A stretch of 6,123 nt of DNA, taken from positions 1-6,123 of the forward strand of contig VYCZ01000089.1 of the NCBI GenBank assembly GCA_009843675.1, read 5' to 3'. Position numbers and translations under genes: made by a program. Below are positions 1 through 6,024 of the stretch, in pieces (position 1 is the stretch's first letter; every line of letters begins with the position of its first letter). Source of the DNA: Gammaproteobacteria bacterium (GTDB taxonomy: Bacteria > Pseudomonadota > Gammaproteobacteria > Eutrophobiales > Eutrophobiaceae). The notes under the pieces are model-generated. The model ran no database searches. It worked only from the letters and a program-made list of their open reading frames with translations, and was not told where the DNA came from.

Positions 1-284
1 AAAATATGCTGCCTGCGCCGGAACTGGAAGGCATCGCCGAAACCGGGATGCAGGGACTGGATGAGCTTCTGCTCGGCATTGATTCCGTCGTGCAGGATAT
101 GCCCTGCGTCAACCTGGTCGATAGCGTCGCCTACTACCTGTGCCAGGGCCAGCCGGTCACGGTGCCCAGGGCGCCGACCCGGGGAATGCTGCGTATTTAC
201 ACGGAAGACGACCGTTTCCTCGGGGTGGGTGAAGTGCTTGCCGATGGGCGCGTGGCGCCGAAACGGCTGCTGGCTTCAGGTTGA
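1..284 (+). CDS. truB: tRNA pseudouridine(55) synthase TruB, C-terminal fragment
   Basis: This is the 3' end of a gene that begins before the window. The reading frame runs from base 3 and stops with TGA at 282-284, leaving about 93 visible residues. TruB converts U55 of the tRNA T-loop to pseudouridine in the cytoplasm. The catalytic Asp domain lies upstream and is not seen. The visible part matches the end of TruB: a segment like [10 protein letters not shown], where the family has LxxLLxPxDS, then the C-terminal PUA-like domain with GMLRIY, FLGVGEV and [10 protein letters not shown], close to E. coli FIGMGEI and GRVAPRRLV. The next gene is rpsO, the usual truB-rpsO-pnp order, which supports the call. 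The first ATG in the window (base 6) is internal, not the start. The rpsO promoter region starts at its stop codon. The family is recognised from remembered motifs, not from a search. Confidence 0.92.
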   Translation, partial: NMLPAPELEGIAETGMQGLDELLLGIDSVVQDMPCVNLVDSVAYYLCQGQPVTVPRAPTRGMLRIYTEDDRFLGVGEVLADGRVAPKRLLASG

Positions 285-309
285 CATTGAGGTTTTACAG
301 ATATTTTAC

Positions 310-338
310 TTGTCAGTTAATGCAAGCATGGTTACAAT
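310..338 (+). promoter_or_regulatory. Sigma70-type promoter for rpsO
   Basis: The -35 box TTGTCA (310-315) and the -10 box TACAAT (333-338) are separated by exactly 17 bp, and each differs from consensus at one base. The region is AT-rich compared with the flanking genes. Initiation would fall near 345, giving an mRNA leader of about 35 nt before the rpsO start. A promoter between truB and rpsO is known in E. coli. A second, weaker possibility starts with a perfect TTGACA at 281-286, overlapping the truB stop, but its downstream AT-rich boxes (TATTTT 302-307, TTTTAC 304-309) fit poorly. Confidence 0.75.
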
Positions 339-362
339 ACCCGCGCTTTAGAAAGACCGGAC

Positions 363-367
363 AGGAG
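363..367 (+). promoter_or_regulatory. Ribosome binding site of rpsO
   Basis: AGGAG lies 12 nt before the ATG at 380. The spacing is long for a Shine-Dalgarno, but the stretch between is A/T-only except for one C. This site fixes the start that yields the canonical 89-residue S15 rather than an upstream in-frame TTG. In E. coli, S15 represses its own translation by binding a pseudoknot around this site. I could not build a convincing equivalent by eye here. Confidence 0.65.
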
Positions 368-379
368 AAAAATATATCA

Positions 380-649
380 ATGCCATTAAGTCAGCAGCAC
401 AAGGCTGATATCTTGAAGAAATATCAACGTTCATCCGGAGATACGGGTTCACCCGAGGTCCAGGTGGCGCTACTGACCGCGCGCATTACTGATTTGTCGC
501 AGCACTTTAAATTGCATTCCAAAGATCACCATTCACGCCAGGGTTTGTTGCGCATGGTAAATCAGCGTCGGAAGCTGCTGAACTATTTAAAGAATAAAGA
601 CGTTGATCGGTATCGTGAACTCATAGGCCTGTTGGCTCTGAGAAAGTAA
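380..649 (+). CDS. rpsO: 30S ribosomal protein S15
   Basis: S15 is a primary binding protein of the central domain of 16S rRNA. It nucleates platform assembly and forms an intersubunit bridge with 23S rRNA. The product is 89 aa, exactly the usual bacterial length. Family signatures run through it: the N-terminal KADILKKYQ helix, [17 protein letters not shown] (residues 20-36), [13 protein letters not shown] (45-57), which carries the conserved His, Asp and Ser that contact rRNA, and the C-terminal [20 protein letters not shown] followed by LALRK. The ATG at 380 is chosen because it gives this length and has AGGAG upstream; an in-frame TTG at 281 would add 33 residues unlike any S15. The gene is noticeably more AT-rich than its neighbours, common for ribosomal protein genes. 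It probably has its own promoter at 310-338 and reads into pnp, as in E. coli. Confidence 0.98.
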   Translation: MPLSQQHKADILKKYQRSSGDTGSPEVQVALLTARITDLSQHFKLHSKDHHSRQGLLRMVNQRRKLLNYLKNKDVDRYRELIGLLALRK

Positions 650-680
650 CCGGTCCGGCATTCATGTGTCCGGCAACCGG
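650..680 (+). other. Hairpin immediately after the rpsO stop
   Basis: CCGGT (650-654) pairs with ACCGG (676-680), and CCGG (655-658) pairs with CCGG (670-673). A two-base CA bulge lies on the 3' arm, and the loop is 11 nt (659-669). The structure starts on the base after the stop codon. No T-run follows, so it is not a textbook rho-independent terminator. It may be an attenuating or mRNA-protecting structure between rpsO and pnp, a place where E. coli has a terminator and processing sites. Predicted by eye only. Confidence 0.4.
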
Positions 681-712
681 GTGAATATATCAGGTTGTCC
701 TCGCAGTCCTGG

Positions 713-729
713 GGCCTTCTAAGCAGGCC
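713..729 (+). other. Small hairpin in the pnp leader
   Basis: GGCCT (713-717) and AGGCC (725-729) form a 5-bp stem around a 7-nt loop. It sits 53 nt before the pnp start. The sequence from 731 to 770 is AT-rich and contains TAAAAT (748-753) and GATAAT (762-767). These could act as -10 boxes, but I find no matching -35 at the right distance. The hairpin is too short for the extended RNase III-cleaved duplex of the E. coli pnp leader. Confidence 0.3.
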
Positions 730-782
730 GTCTCATAAGATCATATGTAAAATTTCAATCAGATAATAATCGGGAAGAATTA

Positions 783-2867
783 ATGAACGTAGTAAAAAAA
801 GAATTTCAGTACGGGGATATTCCGGTCGCGTTGGAAACCGGCAGAATTGCCAGGCAGGCCACCGGCGCAGTATTGGTGAGTATGGGGGATACGGTCGTGC
901 TGGTGACCTGTGTCGCCAGTAAGGAAGCCAGGCCGGACCAGGATTTTTTTCCTCTCACAGTGGATTACATGGAGAAAACCTATGCAGCCGGGAAAATACC
1001 CGGTGGTTTCTTCCGGCGCGAGGGCCGGCCTTCGGAAAAGGAAGTGCTGACTTCCAGGCTGATTGACAGGCCGGTACGCCCGCTGTTTCCGAAACACTTC
1101 AAAAATGAAGTCCAGATCATCGCCACGGTCATGTCGCTGGACCCGCAGATTGACCCGGATATTCCGGCCCTGATCGGCGCATCTGCCGCGCTGGGCGTTT
1201 CCGGGATACCGTTCAACGGACCCATCGGCGCGGCGCGGGTGGGTTACCGCAACGGCGAATACCTGCTTAATCCCGGTTATGCCGCCCTGACCCGGTCGGA
1301 ACTGGACCTGGTCGTGGCCGGCACCGAAACCTCCGTCCTGATGGTTGAATCGGAAGCCTCACTGTTATCGGAGGAAGTCATGCTGGGCGCGGTGATGTTC
1401 GGTCACGAGCACATGCAGATCGTCATCGAAAATATCCGGCAACTGGTTGCCGAGGCCGGGACCAGGCCCTGGGACTGGCAAGCGCCGGAAGATGACGGGG
1501 AACTGGCGGATGAAGTAAACGAACTGTGCGCCGGCCTGTTACGCGAAGCCTATTCAATCCGGGACAAGATAAGCCGTCGCGATCGGGTAGCGGAAATCCG
1601 TTCCACGGCAATCACGGCGATTACCGGGAAACATGATGATCGCTGGACTGACAGGACCATAAAAGAAGCCTTTGAGGAGCTGGAAAGCAATATCGTCAGG
1701 GGTGCAATCGTCGCCGGCGAACCGCGTATCGACGGCAGGGATACTGCGGCGGTAAGAGAGATCAACGTGGAAGTGGGCGTGTTGCCCAGGGCGCATGGCT
1801 CTGCCTTGTTTACCCGTGGTGAGACCCAGGCGCTCGTGACAGCCACCCTGGGCACGGATCGGGATGCACAGATCATCGATGCCATTGAAGGGGAGCGCAA
1901 GGACCCGTTCATGCTGCATTACAACTTCCCGCCTTATTGCGTGGGTGAAACGGGCCGTGCCGGCTCGCCCAAACGGCGCGAGATCGGGCACGGCAGGCTG
2001 GCCAAGCGCGCCCTGATGACGGTTATGCCAAACCTGGAGGAGTTTCCTTATGCCATGAGGATTGTCTCCGAGATCACCGAATCGAACGGTTCCAGTTCCA
2101 TGGCCTCGGTCTGCGGCGCCAGCCTGGCATTGATGGACGCGGGGATCGGCATAACAGCCCCCGTGGCCGGAATCGCCATGGGCCTGATCAAGGAAGAGGA
2201 GAGATTTGTGGTGCTGTCGGACATCATGGGCGATGAAGACCATCTCGGCGATATGGATTTCAAGGTGGCCGGTTCGGAAACCGGCATCAGCGCGCTGCAA
2301 ATGGATATCAAGGTGGCCGGCATTACCAGGGAGATTATGGAAGTGGCGTTGTCCCAGGCCAGGGCAGGCCGGTTGCATATTCTTGAGAGGATGAACGCGG
2401 TGCTCGGTGAGGTGCGCGCGGAGATGTCGGAATACGCCCCCCGCATCACCACCATCAAGATTCACCCGGACAAGATCAGGGACGTTATCGGCAAGGGCGG
2501 CGCCACTATCCGCGCCATCACCGACGAGACCGGCGCGGCCATCGACATCGACGACAACGGCAACGTGAAGATTTATTCCAGCGACAAGACGGCCAGCGAC
2601 GCCGCGCGCAAACGCATCGAAGACATCACCGCGGATGTTGAAGTCGGCAAGATTTACCGGGGAAAGGTGGCGAAACTGATGGACTTCGGCGCGTTTGTGA
2701 ACATCCTGCCGGGCAAGGATGGCCTGGTGCATATCTCGCAGATTTCCAACGAACGCGTGCAGAATGTCAGCGACAAGTTGTCGGAAGGCGATTTCGTGAA
2801 GGTCAAGGTGCTTGAGATTGACCGCCAGGGCAGGGTCCGCCTGAGCATGAAAGCGGTCGATGAATAA
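783..2867 (+). CDS. pnp: Polyribonucleotide nucleotidyltransferase (PNPase)
   Basis: PNPase degrades RNA 3' to 5' by phosphorolysis, releasing nucleoside diphosphates, and can add tails in reverse; it acts as a cytoplasmic trimer and often joins the degradosome. The 694 aa cover the whole family architecture: first RNase PH-like core (about 1-145, with [12 protein letters not shown] at 76-87 and [12 protein letters not shown]), an all-helical linker domain (about 240-310), second RNase PH core (about 315-540), KH domain with GKGG at 570-573, and S1 domain (about 619-690). Active-site features match E. coli numbering: R398/R399 and H403, the phosphate-binding Ser triplet 437-439, and D486, D492 and K494. 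The start ATG has GGGAAG (772-777) 5 nt upstream. The C-terminus is about 17 residues shorter than the 711-aa E. coli protein, so the tail after S1 is minimal. No frameshift or missing key residue is seen. It follows rpsO by 133 nt and precedes the hydroxylase gene by 30 nt. Confidence 0.98.
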   Translation: MNVVKKEFQYGDIPVALETGRIARQATGAVLVSMGDTVVLVTCVASKEARPDQDFFPLTVDYMEKTYAAGKIPGGFFRREGRPSEKEVLTSRLIDRPVRPLFPKHFKNEVQIIATVMSLDPQIDPDIPALIGASAALGVSGIPFNGPIGAARVGYRNGEYLLNPGYAALTRSELDLVVAGTETSVLMVESEASLLSEEVMLGAVMFGHEHMQIVIENIRQLVAEAGTRPWDWQAPEDDGELADEVNELCAGLLREAYSIRDKISRRDRVAEIRSTAITAITGKHDDRWTDRTIKEAFEELESNIVRGAIVAGEPRIDGRDTAAVREINVEVGVLPRAHGSALFTRGETQALVTATLGTDRDAQIIDAIEGERKDPFMLHYNFPPYCVGETGRAGSPKRREIGHGRLAKRALMTVMPNLEEFPYAMRIVSEITESNGSSSMASVCGASLALMDAGIGITAPVAGIAMGLIKEEERFVVLSDIMGDEDHLGDMDFKVAGSETGISALQMDIKVAGITREIMEVALSQARAGRLHILERMNAVLGEVRAEMSEYAPRITTIKIHPDKIRDVIGKGGATIRAITDETGAAIDIDDNGNVKIYSSDKTASDAARKRIEDITADVEVGKIYRGKVAKLMDFGAFVNILPGKDGLVHISQISNERVQNVSDKLSEGDFVKVKVLEIDRQGRVRLSMKAVDE

Positions 2868-2897
2868 GCAGATGGAAGCTTTCCTCCCGTATAAATA

Positions 2898-5081
2898 ATG
2901 AAACGGCGCGCGTTCCTGGTTGCCGGCGGTATCGTGGGTGGCGGCCTGGCGCTGGGGTATTTCTTTACCCCGAACCGGCTGGCTTTGCGGGCCGGTTCCT
3001 CTCCTGATCAGGTCTGGCTGACTTCCTGGGTCAGTATCAATCCGGATAATACGGTTACGGTACTGGTCCCGCATGCGGAAATGGGGCAAGGAATTCTGAC
3101 CTCGTTGCCGATGATGCTGGCGGAGGAGATGGAAGCGGATTGGTCGCTTATGGATATCAGGCAGGCGCCGGCCGAGGAGATTTACGTAACGGACAAGGTC
3201 GCGCAGGGGTTCAAGATGGGCAGGACCGATATGCCCGCGCCGCTCAGGAAGTTGCTGGATTTTTCGTTTTACAAGGCGTCAGGCATGGTGAACCTGCAAC
3301 TGACCGGCGGGAGTACCAGCGTCAGGTTTACCGGCCAGGGAGGAATGCGTGGCGCCGGGGCTGCAGCGAAGGAAATGCTGCTGCGGGCCGCAGCCGACCG
3401 CTGGAAGGTGGCGAAATCGGAATGCCGTGCGGCATTGAGCCACGTATATCACGACGCCGGCGGCCTGTCCGCCCGCTTTGCCGACTTGGCTGCGGCTGCC
3501 GCGCAATTCAAACCCTCGCTCAATCCCCGGCTGAAAGCAAAACAGGACTATGTCCTGTGCGGCAAGTCCGTGCGCCGCATCGACCTGGACGAAAAAGTGA
3601 CCGGCGCCCCGATCTATGCCATCGACCTCAGCATGGACAACATGAAGGTTGCGGCTATCCGTCACGCGCCTGTTTTTGGCGGAGAGGTCGTCTCTGTTGA
3701 TCCCGGTCCCGCCAAGGCCCTGCCCGGGGTGGCGGACGTATTGCAGATCCCCGGCGCCGTGGTTGTGACGGCGGACAGTTACTGGCGCGCCCACAAGGCG
3801 CTTTCCGGGCTGGCCGTGGAGTTCGGTGACGGCGGCAACGGCGAGTTCAGTTCGGAGAGCATGTGCCGTGACTTTGACGCGGCCCTGGACGGCGGAGACT
3901 TTGTCGCCGATCATGAACTGGGGGACATTGCCGGTGCAGCGGCCGGGTCCGCCGAGCCTGTCCAGGCCGAATACCGCGTGCCGTTCCTGTCCCACGCCGC
4001 CATGGAACCCGTGAATTGTGTTGCCTGGCGCCGCGACGGACGGCTTGAGTTGTGGGCCGGTGTACAGGACCCGCTGGGCACAAGGGCGCTGGCCGCTGAG
4101 ACTGCCGCCATGGATATGGAGTACGTCGTTGTCCACCCGTACCAGATGGGCGGGAGTTTCGGGCGCAAGACTTCGTTCGGGGGCAACTTTATCCGGGACG
4201 CGGTGCATACCGCCCTGCGCGTGCCCTACCCGGTCAAGCTGGTCTGGTCAAGGGAAGAGGACATACGCCATGATTATTACCGCCCGTCTGAAGTCAGCCG
4301 CTTCGAAGCGCAACTGGATACTGCGGGCAAACCGGTAACCTGGTTGAACCGTTATACGGACATCGGCCTGAACGGTGACGGTGAAGCCGCGCTGATTCCC
4401 TACGCAATCGGACACCAGCGGATAGGCAGGGTTGCCTGCGGGGCGCCGGTCCCGCTGGGTTACTGGCGCAGCGTACAACATTCCTGCCAGGGATTTTTCA
4501 CTGAATCCTTCATTGATGAGCTGGCGCAGCACGCCGCGCGGGACCCGCTTGAATACCGCCTGGCACTGCTGGAGAAGCAGCCGCGCCACCAGGCGGTCCT
4601 GCGCCTGGCAGCGCAGAAAGTCGGCTGGGGGAAATCCTTGCCGAAAAATTCCGGCATGGGGCTTGCCGTCGTCGCCAGCTTCGGTTCAATCGTAGCGCAG
4701 GCGGTGCACGTATCTTTGGCGGGAGACAGGCTGCGGGTGGAAAAAGTGGTGGCCGCGGTCGACCCGGGAGAAGTCATCAACCCCGCCATTGCCCGGGACC
4801 AGGTTGAGAGCGGCATCATCTACGGACTGAGCGCGGCCTTGTTCGGAGATATCGCCATCGACGGGGGGCGCGTCCGGCAGAGCAACTTTACCGATTACCG
4901 CATGGTGCGCATGGACCGTGCGCCGTCCATGGAAGTGTATTTCATCGAGAGCGGCGCGGCGTTGGGCGGCATGGGGGAGGTCGGCACGCCGCCCCTGGCG
5001 CCGGCCTTGTGCAATGCCATCTTCGCGGCAAGCGGACAACGCATCCGCCGTCTCCCGTTGCAGGATCACCTGTCCGTATAA
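2898..5081 (+). CDS. Tat-exported molybdenum hydroxylase large subunit (IorB-like, xanthine oxidase family)
   Basis: This is a 727-aa protein of the xanthine dehydrogenase superfamily, closest by motif to isoquinoline 1-oxidoreductase beta subunits and related periplasmic aldehyde dehydrogenases. Such enzymes hydroxylate N-heterocycles or aldehydes with water at a molybdopterin-cytosine-dinucleotide cofactor and pass electrons to a [2Fe-2S] partner. The N-terminus KRRAFL plus a hydrophobic run to about residue 23 is a Tat signal or anchor and fixes the ATG start, although Shine-Dalgarno pairing nearby is weak. Family motifs in order: PHAEMGQGI (58-66), TGGSTSVR (136-143), the alpha/beta-hammerhead domain from about 230 (KVTGAPIYAID), GGSFGRK (418-424), WRSVQHS then ESFIDELA (from 523), and GMGEVGTPP (691-699). 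E694 sits where the family has its catalytic Glu. Length is normal and the frame is intact. No small [2Fe-2S] subunit, cytochrome c or maturation factor is adjacent, so partner and substrate are unknown. Only 30 nt separate it from pnp, suggesting read-through transcription. Confidence 0.88.
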   Translation: MKRRAFLVAGGIVGGGLALGYFFTPNRLALRAGSSPDQVWLTSWVSINPDNTVTVLVPHAEMGQGILTSLPMMLAEEMEADWSLMDIRQAPAEEIYVTDKVAQGFKMGRTDMPAPLRKLLDFSFYKASGMVNLQLTGGSTSVRFTGQGGMRGAGAAAKEMLLRAAADRWKVAKSECRAALSHVYHDAGGLSARFADLAAAAAQFKPSLNPRLKAKQDYVLCGKSVRRIDLDEKVTGAPIYAIDLSMDNMKVAAIRHAPVFGGEVVSVDPGPAKALPGVADVLQIPGAVVVTADSYWRAHKALSGLAVEFGDGGNGEFSSESMCRDFDAALDGGDFVADHELGDIAGAAAGSAEPVQAEYRVPFLSHAAMEPVNCVAWRRDGRLELWAGVQDPLGTRALAAETAAMDMEYVVVHPYQMGGSFGRKTSFGGNFIRDAVHTALRVPYPVKLVWSREEDIRHDYYRPSEVSRFEAQLDTAGKPVTWLNRYTDIGLNGDGEAALIPYAIGHQRIGRVACGAPVPLGYWRSVQHSCQGFFTESFIDELAQHAARDPLEYRLALLEKQPRHQAVLRLAAQKVGWGKSLPKNSGMGLAVVASFGSIVAQAVHVSLAGDRLRVEKVVAAVDPGEVINPAIARDQVESGIIYGLSAALFGDIAIDGGRVRQSNFTDYRMVRMDRAPSMEVYFIESGAALGGMGEVGTPPLAPALCNAIFAASGQRIRRLPLQDHLSV

Positions 5082-5091
5082 CCCTGCGCCA

Positions 5092-5130
5092 ACCCTGCCG
5101 GAGAGGGTAAACTTCCGTTTTATACTCTCC
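5092..5130 (+). terminator. Possible weak terminator or hairpin after the hydroxylase gene
   Basis: Two alternative folds share this stretch. One is a 5-bp stem, ACCCT (5092-5096) with AGGGT (5104-5108). The other is a longer imperfect hairpin in which GGAGAG (5100-5105) pairs with CTCTCC (5125-5130) and AAAC (5109-5112) pairs with GTTT (5117-5120) around a TTCC tetraloop. The T-rich run (CTTGTTTTAT) begins only 4 nt after the second stem. The position, 11-49 nt after the stop, suits a terminator, but without an immediate U-tract the call is tentative. The hairpin would also be a leader structure if transcription of the ATPase gene started upstream of it. Confidence 0.35.
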
Positions 5131-5146
5131 ACGCTTGTTTTATACT
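5117..5146 (+). repeat. 10-bp direct repeat GTTTTATACT, 20-bp period
   Basis: GTTTTATACT occurs at 5117-5126 and again, identically, at 5137-5146, so the copies start exactly 20 bp apart, near two helical turns. Both carry a TATACT hexamer, one base from the -10 consensus. The spacer between them is CTCCACGCTT. The copies lie 31-60 bp before the probable start of the ATPase gene. They could be a tandem pair of -10 elements or a repeated operator half-site. Confidence 0.55.
5141..5146 (+). promoter_or_regulatory. Candidate -10 box for the ATPase-metA unit
   Basis: TATACT matches TATAAT at five of six positions and would place the transcription start near 5153, about 24 nt before the ATG at 5177. 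The hexamer 17 bp upstream (TTTTAT, 5118-5123) is a poor -35, so a promoter here would need an activator or another sigma factor. The upstream copy of the same hexamer at 5121-5126 also lacks a recognisable -35. Confidence 0.35.
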
Positions 5147-5176
5147 GGCTGGATTGTTCCAACTTTTCCGACGAAT

Positions 5177-6022
5177 ATGAAATTAAGCGGTGATGAATTC
5201 AGGCACTGGGACCATAAGTCCATCACGCTGCTGGGCATGTCCGGGGTCGGCAAGACCACCCTGGCAAGAAAGCTGCGCCGGCACAACTGGTTCCATTATT
5301 CCGGCGATTACCGGATTGGCACCCGTTACCTGGATGAGCCGATTCTGGACAACATCAAGCAGCACGTTATGCAGATCCCTTTTACCCGGGAGTTGCTGCG
5401 TTCCGATTCGATTTACATCACCAACAACCTCGATATCGACAACCTGAAACCGCTTTCCAGTTTTCTGGGCAAACTGGGTAATCCGGAACTGGGCGGGCTG
5501 GACCTGAAGGAATTCAAACGCCGCCAGGAACTGCACCGACTTGCCGAGGTCAATTCCATGAACGACGTGCCGGAGTTTATGCAACGGGCTCGTGAAGTAT
5601 ACCGCTATGCGCATTTTGTCAATGACGCCGGCGGCAGCCTGTGCGAGATGGATGACGCCGTGATCAAATTGCTGGCGCAGCATACGTTGATTTTATATAT
5701 CGAGGCTACCGCTGAGGATGAAAAGGAGTTGATCGCCCGAGCCGAGCGGGACCCGAAGCCGTTGTATTACCAGGAGGCCTTCCTGGATGAGCAACTGGCC
5801 GAATACATGCGTGAACGGGGCCTGGATTACATTGCCTTGATCGAACCCGATGATTTTGTCAGGTGGGTGTTCCCCAGACTGTTTCGCGCCCGTATTCCGC
5901 GTTATGAACACATCGCCGCCAGTTATGGTTATACCGTTGGCACCGACGAAGTGCTTGCCGTAGCGTCAGAACAGGATTTCATCGATGTCATTGCCGGCGT
6001 CCTGAACCGGCAGGGAGGTTAG
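5177..6022 (+). CDS. Uncharacterised P-loop ATPase/kinase-like protein
   Basis: This 281-aa cytoplasmic protein has no signal peptide or membrane segment. Near its N-terminus is a perfect Walker A motif, GMSGVGKT (residues 20-27), at the end of a hydrophobic strand (SITLL). It is followed by a helix and then HYSGDYRIG (40-48), whose Asp44 sits roughly where shikimate- and nucleoside-kinase-type folds carry a substrate-binding Asp. Other notable segments are VNDAGGSLCE (148-157), a strand TLILYIEA (170-177) that could be the Walker B-side strand, and an Arg-rich RAERDPKPLYY stretch resembling a lid. The family looks like a conserved proteobacterial hypothetical 'ATPase'; I do not know its substrate. 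The ATG at 5177 is chosen over an in-frame TTG at 5135 because the extra 14 residues would overlap the candidate promoter and the fold starts after the ATG; its Shine-Dalgarno is weak. It ends 2 nt before the probable metA start, implying a shared mRNA and perhaps a role near methionine synthesis. Confidence 0.8.
   Translation: MKLSGDEFRHWDHKSITLLGMSGVGKTTLARKLRRHNWFHYSGDYRIGTRYLDEPILDNIKQHVMQIPFTRELLRSDSIYITNNLDIDNLKPLSSFLGKLGNPELGGLDLKEFKRRQELHRLAEVNSMNDVPEFMQRAREVYRYAHFVNDAGGSLCEMDDAVIKLLAQHTLILYIEATAEDEKELIARAERDPKPLYYQEAFLDEQLAEYMRERGLDYIALIEPDDFVRWVFPRLFRARIPRYEHIAASYGYTVGTDEVLAVASEQDFIDVIAGVLNRQGG
6013..6018 (+). promoter_or_regulatory. Strong ribosome binding site of the last gene
   Basis: GGGAGG, within the longer AGGGAGGTT, lies 6 nt before the ATG at 6025, inside the last codons of the ATPase gene. 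It is the strongest Shine-Dalgarno in the window. It decides the start of the truncated gene and supports translation from the same mRNA as the ATPase. Confidence 0.8.
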
Positions 6023-6024
6023 CT

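Noticed and set aside
281..379. In-frame TTG extension of rpsO
   Set aside because: It would add 33 residues not found in S15 and would translate through the promoter and Shine-Dalgarno. The ATG at 380 gives the standard 89 aa.
345..400. E. coli-like S15 autoregulatory pseudoknot
   Set aside because: The likely leader is only about 35 nt, and no convincing pair of nested stems could be drawn by eye.
650..680. Rho-independent terminator of rpsO
   Set aside because: The hairpin is real enough on paper but is followed by GTGAATAT, not a T-run, so it is listed only as a hairpin.
748..767. pnp promoter with -10 boxes TAAAAT or GATAAT
   Set aside because: No hexamer resembling TTGACA occurs 16-18 bp upstream of either box, so no promoter is called.
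1554..3089. A 511-codon open frame on the minus strand, opposite pnp and the start of the hydroxylase gene
   Set aside because: It is antisense to a certain gene, crosses a gene boundary, and its His/Gly/Arg/Asp-rich translation resembles no family. Long antisense frames are expected opposite GC-rich coding sequence.
3279..4208. A 309-codon open frame on the minus strand, opposite the hydroxylase gene
   Set aside because: The translation has low-complexity, His/Gly/Arg-rich composition and no recognisable motif. It lies wholly within a well-supported gene.
5135..5176. TTG start for the ATPase gene, adding 14 residues
   Set aside because: The extension runs through the repeat and candidate -10 box, TTG is rarer, and the ATG at 5177 leaves the conserved fold intact.
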